This document shows positions 23,314 through 35,309 of a DNA stretch of 64,000 nucleotides, piece by piece. Position 1 is the stretch's first letter; each line of letters opens with the position of its first letter. Source of the DNA: Nannobrachium achirus (lineage: Eukaryota > Chordata > Actinopteri > Myctophiformes > Myctophidae); contig OY997640.1 of the NCBI GenBank assembly GCA_963921795.1, forward strand, positions 56,572,671-56,636,670, written 5' to 3'. Under the pieces are notes generated by a model. It did no database searches. It was not told the origin of the DNA and was given only the letters and a program-made list of their open reading frames with translations. The position numbers and the translations under genes were made by a program.

Positions 23314-23679
23314 TTTTGGTGCACCTCGCGCGGTCCAAGTGACTACAATGGAGCGCTTCCTACCTCCGGTTCAGCCAATCACAAGCTTCAAAAGGTTGAA
23401 TAGCGCTGCTGCTCTAGAATATTCTGCAAAAAGACCTTTTAAATACGACCGCGGACTTCCCAGGTCGCTGAACAACGGCCCGATCGCGCAACAACGGCCC
23501 GGGGACGACCGAGGTGGCGCAACCACGGCCGGGGGTCGCGAAACTAGACCGGCCGCGACCTAACAAGTATGTACCGCGAACTACGACCTCCAGAACCGGG
23601 ACCTACGACCTCCAGGTCGTGGCCTAGGTCGCGACCAGGCCGTAGGTCGTTCGTATCAGCGGCTGTCTCTCAAGAATGG

Positions 23680-26600
23680 TGCATTCACACAGTATCAAAG
23701 GCATTTGGCCTTGGTAAATTCATTATTCACTCCGGTTATTTAATAACACAAAGGCAGAGTGTGTTGAATAGAAAACAATATTAAGTCCCTTAATAACAAT
23801 GGGCGAGAGGAGATCCATCCATCAGACTCCCCTGTGAGCGTAACAGAAAGATCGATATCCTAATAGTTTGTTAATGCCACTTAATTTGTAGTTAAATGTA
23901 AATTCTATGGGATTTTCTCTAAATACATCACTGTCGAATCAACTCAGATAACACCGTCCCAGTCACTGTGGGTTTTCTGTTGCCATTTTATTTCTCATTG
24001 TTTTCCCATCCCAACCCATTATTAACTTTTGACGTGAATTATACTGTTCTACTGGAATGTGTGCCTATTTGTTTTATTGTTTTTGTTTTGTTTTGGTAAT
24101 CAGGGAACTGAGCCAGAGAAGCTCTTGGTGGCATCATTTGCAATTCAGGCACACATTTGAGCATTTGAATGAAACACTGCAGCAATACAGTTAATGTTAA
24201 TTAGAAAGGCCTCAAGAAAAATGCAATCTTAAAAGAAGGGGATCTGATGCAACGCTCTAAGATTGACAAAATATGGGAAGTTTAGAAAGTTGAGGTATTC
24301 GTATTTATGCGTTTTTTAGCTTTTTTCATGGTTCTGTTTGGAACAAGACCTATAGTAACAGGAACGCGCACCCCAAAACACACTCGCCCCATGTTTTGCG
24401 CACTGCGTGAGGCAGACGACTTGGCCCGCTTAGTGATAACAGACTGCAGCATCTAATATTCCTTTTTTTTTATATATTAAGGAAGTACTTTGGCCAAACA
24501 TTGTTACAAATGATGTCCCTAAGTCCACTTCAGGCGCCGTCTGAAGTGGAAGTGCACTTGCTGTCCCTCAAATCGGAGCCCTGTTTTGGGGCGAGCGTTC
24601 TTATAATTGACCTATGATATTATGATTGTTGACAAGCGCCCTCTTGGTAACTCAAGAACTGTGATGTGATATAATTTTGCGTTCTCTGAGCTGTTATTAC
24701 AGCCATGCTGTGCTGCAATCAGCCATGCCGAATTAGAAGAAAAAATTTAGGACTACCGCTGGCGAGGTCAGGGCTAGCAGCATGTGAGCACTTCACTCTT
24801 GATGGAGTTAAATGAGAAGTTTCTTGACTGGGGGTGCTGTGGGAGACGTTAGTTTAAGAAGCATGCTGTTTAATCCTGCAACGAAGAGGTTTGAGTGTCT
24901 CCTGTGACAAACACTTGCAAGAGGATGTCATTTTTCGCACTGTGAATAAGATGACAATTTAAAATGAAATAATGAATTAATACTTAACTATAATTACATT
25001 CCTCAATTTGCAAGTCTGTATCAGAAGTCATGGTGAAGATGGGTCAGATGTGTTTGAATTTAAATCATTCTCATTGGAGCTGCCCCAACATATGGAAACA
25101 CTTTGTTTAATCTTGTGTGTTTCAAGTACATGTAATTTAAAATTTGCGTGTCTCTGGATAAAAAATGAACCCCATTACATTAAAAGAGGAAAATGTAATT
25201 TCTGAAGGACGATTAGATTAAAAAGGGCCACTTGAGTTCAGCATTCGACAAGGTCCTTTGTGTCATAAAGTTTAGTTTGTATTACTTAAAACCCACGAGG
25301 AAGACTGTATTGTCAAAGCGGTGGTTGTCCTTTTAATAAACGTTTGCATCGTGGCTAAGAGCTGTGTGCGGCCTCATTCTTATATTATTACCTGCCCTGG
25401 TCAGCACCTCATCAACAACACAGGTGTGCGCTCCCTCCTTTGTGTGTTTGTACTTGACATGCTGTTTCCTTCAACTGTAGAAGAGACAGGGGAGCTTTCT
25501 CGAAAACCCTTCTCTCTCTGTAATTTGACACAGATGACCGACACACTCCCTGCGAATGAAAGTGTAATTTAAAGCCATTCCTACCGCCCCGAATGTGCTC
25601 TTTCTGCGGACAAAGGTAAAACATTTTGTTTATCAATAGAAAAACTGAAATAATAGTGGTGGAGCTTTGCGGTAGTATAGGCAGGCACAGAAGTTGAACC
25701 GGTCCCATGAATACAACCGTGAAATTAAGTTATTATATACGGTAAATCTTGCCTATAGCAACAACTTGGTCAGGGCTGGCTCTGGCAGAGAACATAGGCA
25801 TAAAACCAATTGGTGTTGTAATCTTTTACTTTCCTTACCACCCTCCACATGATTCAGACTCAGAGAGTACACACTTTGTTTTCCTGTCTAATATGGCCGA
25901 TGTCTTCGAAATCCCCCAAAAGCCTCATTTCCATCCCACAATTTCCGTTCCACTTCTGCGTCTAAACCTTTGACATTAGGCACTCCCCTGATAGCGCTAA
26001 TAAATAACCTTTAAGCCCCACGGTCACGCTAATAGCATTAGAAGTAATTAGCTGGTCAGTGTGGTTTTATGCAAGGCCTTCTTTGGATCAATCCACCTCT
26101 GAATTCCTGCCCCTGATTAGTATTGCAGGGAAGAGCTTGGTGATATATGGCTATAAGGGCTTAGATATAGCTGAATGCCCGGTGTGTTTTCCATAATTTA
26201 ACCTCTGAAAAGAAGTCAAGGTCTGTTTGCCTCAGCACAGACACAGCTAAGAGCAGGATGAATATGGTGTGAGCAGTTGAATAAATCTACAGTCCCTTTA
26301 TAGCAGGAAGAATATGCCTTACAAAGACAAATAACATAAGCTGGAAGGTTATACTAAGTATATCATTTATTAAAAAAAATATTAATAAATACATGTATTT
26401 ATTGCACATGGTAGAATGTTACTGGAGCTTTTTATATTAATTAACCTTAGAGGGAGAAATATTGAGTTTAGTAGCTAAAGTTAATGAGGTGGCATGTGTT
26501 CAATTAATTAAAATGTATTTCATCAAGAGCTGAAAACTAAATGTACTGTAGGACCTTTTTGAATTATCATAAATGTAGTCGCTGCAGTGTTTACTCAAAA

Positions 26601-26880
26601 GAAACATAGATTCCCCCCCCCCCATAGAGCTAATCAGCCGCCCCAGGGTGGAACCTCTGTGACTTTATAAGACTTGAAAAGAAATACTGTAGGCGGTGGA
26701 TTAACTTTTTTCTTTCCTTTTTTCACTGACAGTCTGTTGGTTGTCAGACGTCTAAATAACGTATTCACTCTTTCCTGCACAGTGCAATCCTCATCAGTGT
26801 TAAGTTAAGCATGGACTTGAACCCTACGGTCCATGGGCATGCATGTCTCGATAGACAAACATTCAGGGAAAATAGACAAA
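23680..26880. other. Repeat-poor AT-rich block, candidate conserved non-coding DNA
   Basis: More than 3 kb without recognisable mobile elements. Homeodomain-like cores such as TTAATTA and ATTAGA recur, especially at about 26000-26560. A short C run lies at about 26611-26623. No coding exon seen. Conservation is inferred from texture only. Confidence 0.3.
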
Positions 26881-26887
26881 CATTTGT

Positions 26888-26956
26888 TGAAAATAGCAGC
26901 TCTACAAGCCTACAACGTGTCGCATCATGTTGTGAGTTAGTAGATCAGCTGTTTTT
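26888..26956. repeat. Hairpin module copy 9
   Basis: AAAATAGCAGCTCTACAAGC to GTAGATCAGCTGTTTTT, with CTACAACGTGTCGC facing a TGTTGTGAG stem side. Several stem mismatches indicate age. Confidence 0.8.
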
Positions 26957-27459
26957 GTCAAAGATATTTGGTATAGAGGAAGGCCACCTGCTACTGAGAA
27001 AACGGGAGGGGAACAAGTAGGACCCTGGCCTGGGTCAACAAAGTATAAGAATGTACAAATGTAACTAAAGGGACCCTTGCTGGTCCTTTCAGTTACCTTT
27101 GAATGCTCGGGGTAAGGGTTTTACAGTGTGTTTTTCCTTTCTTATTTTCACAAGCATCCTTCAGCCAGGGTGCTTAGTGACTTATTATTCTACTTCTAAA
27201 ATATTCTTGCAATCCTAGAAGCAGTGCAGTCAGTGAGTGCCACAGGGAAAGACAAACCTCCCCTGTCTTGAGGAAGCCTGAATCTAAAAGCTGAGCCACA
27301 CACATGCATAGTATAGAATATTTCAACACCTTGGGAGCGAGGCAACAATTTAGAAGCAGCGCTTCTTTTTCAAAATATATTATTGTCAGTGGGAGAAGCG
27401 TTGCTTGCCATTCAAAGTGGGAATTTTGCAGTGCGTTTTAAAGGGAATAGGCACTTCCC

Positions 27460-27620
27460 TTTGTATCTCTGTCTGTTGATGCAAACAGCGGGGAAGCTGA
27501 GAGGTATAGGTGTAGGCGAGAGACACGGGGTAAAGCTCTGGTGGCACTAAATCTCAGCCCAGCAGGGGGGAGCATGGCTACAGAGCCCAGCATCTCAACC
27601 ACTAAGCCATGGACATTCAA
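27460..27620 (-). mobile_element. Possible SINE with tRNA-like head
   Basis: On the minus strand CCATGGCTTAGTGGTTGAGA resembles an A-box head. The B box is not clear and no flanking duplication was found. Confidence 0.35.
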
Positions 27621-27681
27621 GCACTGGAATAGGATTCAATACATTTGTTGGCCTCGCTTGCCTCCCTGCATGCCTTTCAGC

Positions 27682-27900
27682 ATATCGTCGTTGTCGGATG
27701 GAAACCTTGTATGTCCAAAACCGTTTGTTTTGTATCATTTTAAAAATGAAAACAGCTGATCTACAAGCGCACAACACCTCGCGGTGTTTTCACTACTTTT
27801 GTGCGACGGCCTTGTATGATGAAGCAGGGCTTTGCTTTGTGAAAAAAATTACAAATTTGAAACTTGGAGATACAAGGTTTCTGCCCGACAGTGACGATAT
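27682..27900 (+). mobile_element. Complete non-autonomous element, family B
   Basis: Terminal inverted repeats: ATATCGTCGTTGTCGG and GAAACCTTGTATGTCC at the left mirror GATACAAGGTTTCTGCC and CGACAGTGACGATAT at the right, about 35-40 bp with a few mismatches. The core is a shortened hairpin (27748-27793). The flank after the core (CACTACTTTTGTGC, GATGAAGCAGGGCTTTGC) is shared with copies at 70-251, 48444-48687 and 55680-55950. No target duplication is certain. Confidence 0.85.
27748..27793. repeat. Hairpin module copy 10 (shortened)
   Basis: GAAAACAGCTGATCTACAAG followed by CGCACAACACC, with the right arm cut to GGTGTTTTCAC. Confidence 0.75.
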
Positions 27901-27949
27901 CCAAGGCTATCTGTATCCAGAGAGCACTTTGAGTGCTTATTGAAACTGG

Positions 27950-28210
27950 TGAAGTGCAAGGATGTCGCCGATTGGCATGATGCAAGGGGAGAAAGGGATG
28001 GCGCTACAATGGAAGATGGCTGTGTGGATGCCAATTTGGTCGGTCCTGATGGGGACACGGTGCCGTTGCCAGGTGATCACGGAAAGAGTCATCCACGTGA
28101 TTTATAGTTGGCGCTGTGGAGAATACTATGACAGTCAAGGTTGATGTGACTTTTCAAGGGGAATCAGAGGAGATGCAGTTGGAAATGTGTCATGTTTCAG
28201 AGACGAAGGG
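27950..28210. other. Single-copy DNA
   Basis: No supported features. Confidence 0.35.
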
Positions 28211-28240
28211 TGGGTGGGTGGGGGGGGGGGGGGGGGGGTG
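28211..28240. repeat. G-rich run
   Basis: GGGTGGGTGGGTGGG runs into about 20 consecutive guanines. Confidence 0.92.
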
Positions 28241-28674
28241 TTGACATGGAGATTGAAACCAGAGGCAAAGAAATGCAACAATTGAAGGGAGCGTCCTGGT
28301 TGCTCAACCACTGAGTGGCAGATATCAAGCATGAGTCACTGAATGGGGATTGTCACTATGTTCCCCAGGTTCTACGTTCCCCGGGTTATATGTTCCCCTC
28401 TTAAGTACCATGCATAGTAGTACATAAGGACCGCAGGAATACACAAGCAACGGAGGGTGAGAGAACTTTACTCCGTTTGGTCCGGTTTGACTCCCAGTAC
28501 GTAACACTCCGGATGATTTATCTCAGTATACGGACCTTTACGGACAGCACCCAACTGGACGGACTGAACGGACTGAAGATGTATCCGTAGCAAGAAGTAC
28601 CCACGGCCACCGTTGTCAATCGTAGGCGCAGACGTGCAGTAGTGAGGAAAATTACTTTTCCTCTGCTCTATGAC

Positions 28675-28740
28675 AGCGGTTCTCAAACTGTATGTCCCAA
28701 TGAGAAATATATTGTATCAAGAAACGGTAAAAAAAAGTAA
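28675..28740. mobile_element. hAT left-end fragment
   Basis: CAGCGGTTCTCAAACTGTATG is a typical hAT terminus. No right end was identified before the CA tract. Confidence 0.45.
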
Positions 28741-28757
28741 CCTTGTAACAGGACGGC

Positions 28758-28865
<108 letters not shown>

Positions 28866-29480
28866 ATCACACAGTCACACACACACCGCCTATCCTCCTC
28901 CGACAGCTGCCAACAAGACGAGGCACACAAGAAGAGCTGATTAATTAGCTCAGAGGCTCATCATATACTTGGGAATTATATGCGGGTGTGTGTTTTGTTA
29001 TAATCACTCCGGGTCCTGATCCATATGTGGTTAAATCTGTACCCTTGCAGAGTTTTACATTTACCATGAATGCGCGAAGCAACTTTGCCGACAGACAGCA
29101 GAACCTGCAGTCCAGACTGTTACCACTTATAACATCACGTCGTTGGGTCAAGAAATTCTGTGGTTCTACATATTTTGGCTGCTTCGCTTTTGTTAGCTAT
29201 TCTTTTCTGTGCTGCGATGCACAATATGTGGCGCGCGGCCCAACGGAGAGCGCTCGGCACGGACATAATGTATAGGAGGAACTATGTATGTCGACGGAAT
29301 TACTGTACGTAATCCCTCACCCAAAACGTACACAAAATCAACCATACGTAACTATAAATGGCCCTTCACCATATGGTTACGGTTACAGTTAGGGTTACCG
29401 GTTAGGGTTAGGGGCGGACATAAAATCCAGGGAATGCTAACGGAATGCTATACATTCCACATGCTGAAAGATGACTAGGC

Positions 29481-29759
29481 TCAACCTCTTGCTGGAATAA
29501 CAAATACGTTGGATCTTGCACCAGCAGCACACAGTAAACCCAATGCACTGCCCCGCATCCTGTAATCCTCGATCAGCTCTTTGGTAATGTCCTGGCACCA
29601 TTGTGTCAGGTTCTCCATTTCTCTCCTGCAGGCTGTCTCATTGTCATCAGTGATCAGGCATATCATTGGGTGTAAAGGGAGTAGAGAATGGGGCTCAGAA
29701 CGCACTCCAGGGTGGCTCCTGTGTTGAGGGTCAGGAGGGCAGTAGTCTCGCGTGGCCAA
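29481..29759 (-). mobile_element. LINE remnant: reverse-transcriptase palm region
   Basis: Minus-strand frames give LNTGATLECVLSPILYSLYT, matching the LNTGAPQGCVLSPLLYSLFT signature of L2/Rex-like LINEs, then ITDDNETACRREMENLTQWC and TKELIEDYR, matching the following RT stretch. The catalytic F-DD box is not intact here. The pieces are collinear but change frame, so the copy is dead. Confidence 0.8.
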
Positions 29760-29828
29760 ACTGTTGCCTCCGCGATTTGGTCAAATGCTCCCGGCATACA
29801 GTCTGGCAAACCGGAATAGAAATGATGA

Positions 29829-29889
29829 GTGCGAGATGAAGCGGAAGTGAAGCCCCCTCGTCACTTCCGCTTCAGTCTCACATCGCACA
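29829..29889. repeat. Imperfect hairpin with GAAGCGGAAGTGA arms
   Basis: GTGCGAGATGAAGCGGAAGT faces CACTTCCGCTTCAGTCTCAC followed by ATCGCAC, around an eight- to ten-base loop. Unrelated to the main hairpin family. Confidence 0.75.
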
Positions 29890-31300
29890 CATTTATTATT
29901 ATAAAAATAAAAATCATATAAGCATGTTTAGCTTGCTGCTTAGCAGAAATTACATTTTAAAATATATTTTCTTGAACGGTAATTCCCGTTTCCATTACTC
30001 GCCGTTAGGTAGCTGCTGTTCCAGACTCTATATAGCATTCAGAGATTGTGGAATAGTTGTCTGGCTACGCGAGACTAGGAGGGCAGAGGTGTTGGAGTCT
30101 GAAGTTGACTACTGTATGCTGTTGAACTCTGAGTAGTACATGTAATCTATGAACAGCATTCTTAGGAGTTCCTTTTCGCCATGTGGGAGAGGTATGTAGT
30201 GTTGTGGCTATGTTGACTGTGGATGTGGCCACAGGGCAGATCATTTTTGAGGGGCAGAAGACCAAACTGAGGGGCTACACCAGCCATATGGCCTCCATGA
30301 AATTCCTGCCCTTTTTCTATCTACAGGGAATACCACTATAGTGTACTGTAGGTAATGTGTGCAGTAGCAACCAGAACGGCCTACAGAGCAGTGCAAGAAA
30401 CAGAATAACCATTTCATTTTTTCAGTCAGATCTATGTTCCTGTCTGCCTGAAACATGAGAGGAAAAACTAAACTGGAGCCCCATTGGAAATGGAAACATC
30501 CAGAGTTAACCATGTCTAAATAAAACAAAATCACATTGCAATGCTTCATTTGCTGATGGTATGAGATCTTCATGGACTTCATATATTTTATTTTCCAATA
30601 AGTTGAGGTTGGAAAGGAGGATGCTGTGGAGGGCTGTTTGGTCTAAATTAAAACACAGAGAGACCGACTTTTTTCCCCCTGCAATTCTGCCTTCTCTTTG
30701 ATGTTAATCCCGCTGTTCCTGTGGTCTGGGGCATGGTGCGTTCAGGCGACAGATCCCAGTGGATTAAATACTGTATGGGGTGAGTGATCGCTGAATCTCT
30801 TAAGTCCAATAGCGTGTCTCTGTCATATACTGTTAAGTAGGAGGCTACTGTGGAGGTTAGAAAAATACAATAAGTAAGTAAGTAAGTAAGTAAGTAAATA
30901 CATACATAAAATGCTACATTGTTGGTGTGGAGCCCAAAATGCAGCAGCCACACTTGGCGCCATGTTGGATCTCATCTGACAGGCCATAGATCACACACGC
31001 TGAGGACAAGTAGGTAGATGAGGTTAACAAAGGTTTTATTCACCCTGTTCTTAGTGTGCAAATTCTATATACATTGAATGTCCCCAAACACCGATGGTAC
31101 AATGGGCCTCATTCACCAATGTTTCATCATCGTCCAAATGTGTTCTTCTTTCTTAAGACCCACTTACGCAGTTGTCAAGCGATACAGTCGTGCTGTGAAA
31201 TATAAATTACTAGCGTGACAGCCTCAAGCACGCTCATGAGCAGCGGGTGGGGGTGGAGAGGCTGGGAAAAAAATATCTGACTGCTGCAAGAATAACACTT
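29890..31300. other. Mostly single-copy DNA
   Basis: A (GTAA)n tract lies at about 30869-30897. GGGCCTCATTCACCAATG near 31105 resembles the end of a fish DNA transposon, but its partner was not found. Confidence 0.35.
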
Positions 31301-31319
31301 AATTTATATTTCTTGTATT

Positions 31320-31900
31320 TTGGGACTATTATGTGAGTTCATTGTCTAGCCCCGGAGGCTTGTTAAGCTCCAGTCAATAATGCATCCAGAAACATGTAAA
31401 TTGCTGTTTTATCTGTTGGTCATGCCTAACTTGGCATTGGCTCATAAAGGAACAAGCAGTTTACAAGGTTATGCCACTATCTTTTCTCTCACCGCTCATA
31501 AAGCTGCCCTGATTCACCTTCTCCATTCCCCCTGGCTGTGCTCTGGTCCACTCAAATTAGAGGTGTGTTCTAATTAACTTTAGGTTAATTGTTCTGAAAG
31601 CCTGTTAATACAGCGTGTTGGGTGGTTGGAGTCGCGTCTCTTACTGTGGCCGCTCCCTCCCCAAGCCAGGATCTCTTTAGCTGGTTATGGAGCAAACGTG
31701 GAGCGCAGAAAAATAATTACGACACTTAATTACTAAACCTGTGGCATCAGCTGATTATTATTGAGCATGCCTTTTAATTACGGCAAACACTGATGGAAAG
31801 AGTCTGGCCTGGCCACCCGCCACTGAGCACCAGCCAAGAACATCGTGAGGCCAGTGCCAGTTCAGTCATTGGCTCAAGAAAAAACATGTGAAATTCACCA
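31320..31900. other. Repeat-free block, candidate conserved non-coding DNA
   Basis: Contains several TTAATTA and TAATTAC cores (for example near 31575, 31715 and 31775) and lacks mobile-element signatures. Conservation is inferred and untested. Confidence 0.25.
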
Positions 31901-32063
31901 CCTGCTGTAACTAAAGTTATGCTATAGTATGCTTCCACTGACTGCCGTACAATCCTTTTGTAAAATTTGTACACACAGTCACACACTGAATCACAAGTGG
32001 ATAAATTAAAAAGGATTTGTGGCAATGACTACAACTTGACATCTAGCCTTGTTTATTATATTC

Positions 32064-32861
32064 TAGCTGGGGCCAAACTGGGAAAGTGTGTGCACTTGGT
32101 GGAGAGTTTTTGATTTTTGGTATGGTGTTAGGTATGGGTATAAGGTTTTCAAAAACCATCGCAAACAAGTTGGGCTCGCCCCCTAGTGGTCTGTTTGCAA
32201 TGAATCAAATATTAGATACGTCAGTATACGGTTCAAACCCCAAATAATTGATGAAAGAGAATTTTCAATGGATTCTGTTACTATTGGGTATGATAAACAA
32301 CATACTAAACCTTCTGGAAGAAATAACTACCGGAAAGGCACCATTATCAAGATGGCGTCCACGATGGCTGCCGGGAGCAGAAAATGCCTATAAACTGTGT
32401 TTTAATGTGTAAAAATTCATAATAAATCTGCACTTGGTGAAGAGTTTTAGATTTTTGGTATGGTGTTAGGTATGTGTATAAGGTTTTCAAAAACCATCGC
32501 AAATAAGTTGGGCTCGCCCCCTAGGGGTCTGTTTGCAATGAATTCAATAGTAGATTTGTCAGTATATGGTTGAAACCCCAAATAATTGGTACAAGAGATT
32601 TTTCAATGGATTCTGTTACTATTGCTTATGATAAACAACATACTAAAGAGAAAAATCTCTTTCATCAATTATTTGGGGATTGAACCGTATACTGAGTATC
32701 TAATATTTGATCCATTGCAAACAGACCACTAGGGGGCGAGCCCAACTTGTTTGCGATGGTTTTTGAAAACCTTATACCCATACCTAACACCATACCAAAA
32801 ATCAAAAACTCTCCACCAAGTGCACCAAATTGATGATTTTTGACCAGTTTGGCCCTAGCTA
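32064..32861. mobile_element. Foldback element with three copies of a ~200-bp arm
   Basis: Ends TAGCTGGGGCCAAACTGG and CCAGTTTGGCCCTAGCTA are inverted. Copy 1 (32094-32306) and copy 2 (32430-32648) are direct; copy 3 (32650-32823) is inverted. All share GCACTTGGTG, GTATGGTGTTAGGTATG, AAAACCATCGCAAA and GGGCTCGCCCCCTAG. Copies 2 and 3 meet nearly head-to-head at about 32649. No transposase frame is present. Confidence 0.85.
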
Positions 32862-33540
32862 TTCCTGGCAGAACCAAAAACATTGATTTCAAGGTACTGT
32901 ATGTTGTGGTTGAAGACAGGCTTCCTACATCAATAGTTCAGTCTGTTGTGTGTGGCTACTAGTTTTCATCATAGTGAGATACAATAGATTAAAGTTGAGT
33001 TTCTGGGTTTTGCCACTGCAAACACGAAAATGCTTTCCTTTGTAACCACAAAGTAATTACTTGTATAATTCAGTAAGTATGTTAATGTTTTTGGAATGGT
33101 CACAGGCTGATTCACATGAAGTCCGAGAACCAGATTGGGGTCAAGTCCCGAAATCCACGTACTTTCAAGACAAGTAGGTATCCCTGCAGTCAGGACTGCA
33201 CGGTTCTTTATTCCATGTTAAGATCTGTCATAACGACAGATGTGTTGTGCTGAAATGGCACATACCTGCCAACATTACCATATGCACTTGGGTGTCTCCT
33301 CTGAAGCGGTTCCCACAAAGTGCTCCTACGTTAGTCTAGGGCTCCTGTCTCATGGATAGTTAATTAGCCTCCGTCTTTTTGTACCGGTGAGTTATTCATC
33401 ACATATGCTCTTTGATTGCATCAGGTGTTCCTGCTTGTTCCCGTGCCCTTCTCACTTATTTCCAGAAGGAAGTGTCAGCAAGGTAGCGGTTTTGCTACTT
33501 AAAACCCATTTAGGCCTAGAATTATTGAATGCTTTAACCA
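32862..33540. other. Single-copy DNA
   Basis: No supported features. Confidence 0.35.
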
Positions 33541-33542
33541 GT

Positions 33543-33604
33543 GAAAAATAGCAGATATACAAGCTTACAGCCGCGCTGCGAGCTTGTAGATCTGCTATTT
33601 TTGA
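33543..33604. repeat. Hairpin module copy 11
   Basis: GAAAAATAGCAGATATACAA to TTGTAGATCTGCTATTTTT with a shortened CAGCCGCGCTGCGAG apex. Confidence 0.9.
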
Positions 33605-33779
33605 AAAAGTCGTGAAAATGTGTGCAAATCTTTGAATATATGTATTTTCAAAGCGAACGTTTGTAACTCAAATTTTGCTTCTGGGTGGTCCCTGGAACTA
33701 AATATTTTGAGATGGGGGTCCGTGGCCAAATAAATATCATTTTGGGGATCCTTCACATGAAAAAGTTTCAGAACCACTG
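33543..33779 (-). mobile_element. hAT family E fragment with terminal hairpin
   Basis: The right end AAGTTTCAGAACCACTG is a hAT-type terminus in reverse. Internal GAACTAAATATTTTGAGATG and GGCCAAATAAATATCA stretches match the segment between two hairpins at 52549-52731. The left end is not identified. Confidence 0.7.
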
Positions 33780-33938
33780 TCTCTCAAGAACAGACTAACT
33801 GAGCTCCAGTTAAGTGAAAAGGACCTTTTCTTTGACGATGGCAAGCCAGATTGCTGACATAGAAACATAGGTTTTTCAAAAAAAAAAGGATTCAAAAGAC
33901 ACAGAATCGGGTCAAAATTCTAATTTTCACGATTTTTC

Positions 33939-34011
33939 AAAAATAGCAGATCTACAAGCGCACAGCGCGGCACTCTGTGCCGCGCTGTGAGCTTGTAGAT
34001 CTGCTATTTTT
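33939..34011. repeat. Hairpin module copy 12
   Basis: Almost perfect palindrome: AAAAATAGCAGATCTACAAG, CGCACAGCGCGGCAC, mirrored by GTGCCGCGCTGTGAG and CTTGTAGATCTGCTATTTTT. CAGCGCGGCAC subfamily. Confidence 0.95.
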
Positions 34012-34193
34012 CAATAGTTAAAGCATAAAATAATGATACACAATACAGTGTACCCGTTCTGAATGCGTTAAACCCCAGGCAGCCCATTGTAATTCAATGG
34101 AAATCTCAGCGGGGCAGTGCACTGTGCAGGTGAATGAGCACTGCTCTCTCCTCCTCAGACCACTATAGTCAAGGTGCCCCTGTGCCGTGCTAG

Positions 34194-34684
34194 CAGTGGT
34201 GTAAAGTAACTAAGTATTATTTACTTAAGTACTGTACATAAGAACAGTTTTGAGGTATTTGAGTATTTCTAATTTCGAATACCTTTACTTCTACTCCACT
34301 ACATCTCGGATCCAAATGTAGGCCTACTTTTACTTCACTACAATTATTTGAACACTTTTGTTACTACAGTAGTTACTTTGTTGATTGATTATTATTAGGA
34401 TTACAAAACACACATTAACCTCTTCAGCCCCTACAGTATATACTGTACATTTCAGCCATTTGAAAATAGCAAGTGAGCTTGTCCATCTGGGATTTTCAAA
34501 ATAGTTTAGACATTCTGCACAATGACTACTTTTACTATTGGTTCTTTAAGTACATACCAATATACCAATACTTTTGTACTTTTACCCATTTTTTATTCCA
34601 GACTTGTACTTGTAACAGAGTATTCTACATTGCAATATTGATACTTTTACTTAAGTAAAAGATTTAGCACTTTTTCCACCACTC
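34194..34684. mobile_element. Non-autonomous hAT element, family F, with 8-bp target duplication
   Basis: Left end CAGTGGTGTAAAGTAACTAA faces right end CTTTTTCCACCACTC. Flanks CGTGCTAG (34186-34193) and CATGCTAG (34685-34692) match at 7 of 8. Interior shows repeated TACTTTTACTTAAGTA dyads. A degenerate hairpin module (34457-34504) sits near the middle. A 139-bp relative is at 48030-48168. Confidence 0.88.
34457..34504. repeat. Degenerate hairpin module, copy 13
   Basis: TTTGAAAATAGCAAGTGAGC then TTGTCCATCTGGGATTTTC. The GATCTACAAGC part of the left arm is deleted. Confidence 0.6.
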
Positions 34685-34998
34685 CATGCTAGTCACCTGA
34701 CACCAAAGTGCTCAGTGGTCAACAGCAAAATGATTGTCCTTCTACCAGGCAAGCAACCATGTGTGAATTTCTGTAAGTGTTATAGAACCACTGTTAAGTG
34801 TTTTTACTGGAGGAGAAATAAAGGTTTGTCCAAACAACAGAAAATATAAAGCCTCAAAATACAAAATGGGTGTTAACTAGCTAGATTACTTAGCTGAATT
34901 ACTGTAAATAATGTCAAATCAAGTTGAAACGCCACTTAAATCTATCTCTGTACTTGGAGAACCCAGACGTATGTCAGTGATGTCAGTCATCATGAGTT

Positions 34999-35030
34999 TG
35001 AAACAGTGCCCAAATTTGGGCACTGTTTCA
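34999..35030. repeat. Perfect 32-bp palindrome
   Basis: The arm TGAAACAGTGCCCAAA is followed at once by its exact complement, with no spacer. GTGATGTCAG occurs on either side three times (near 34977, 35083 and 35121), suggesting a local duplication. Confidence 0.9.
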
Positions 35031-35309
35031 GCATGTGGCTGTTACCATGGCGGGGACGCATGCGCAGTACAGTGGTATCAGTGATGTCAGTTATCTCCAA
35101 ATGTGGGCACTGTTAAGTATCAGTGATGTCAGCATGTGTGTATATCAGACAGACATCGGACAGACAGACATTCGGTCGTTTATTAGTGGGACTAGAAGCT
35201 CGGCCGCCCTTGTCGGCGACCTGGCCAACTCGGGAACGATGTAAATAGGGAATGAATGTCCCGCCCTTTAATGCAAACCCCATTATACCTGTTGTCATAG
35301 GATCTGTTT

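Larger units (their letters stand above)
22890..23671. mobile_element. GC-rich foldback element with telomere-type repeats inside
   Basis: Long terminal inverted repeats: left AGCCGCTGATACAAACGACC continues through GGCCTGGTCGCGACTTAGG and GGTCGTAGGTCCCGG, and is mirrored at the right up to GTATCAGCGGCT. Arm homology runs inwards through GCGACCTGGGAAGTCCGCG. Flanks share the 8-mer AAGAATGG (22882-22889, 23672-23679), suggesting an 8-bp target duplication. The 782-bp element holds a duplicated 76-bp unit (23015-23166), a TTAGGG-type array (23210-23313) and no transposase frame. Confidence 0.8.
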
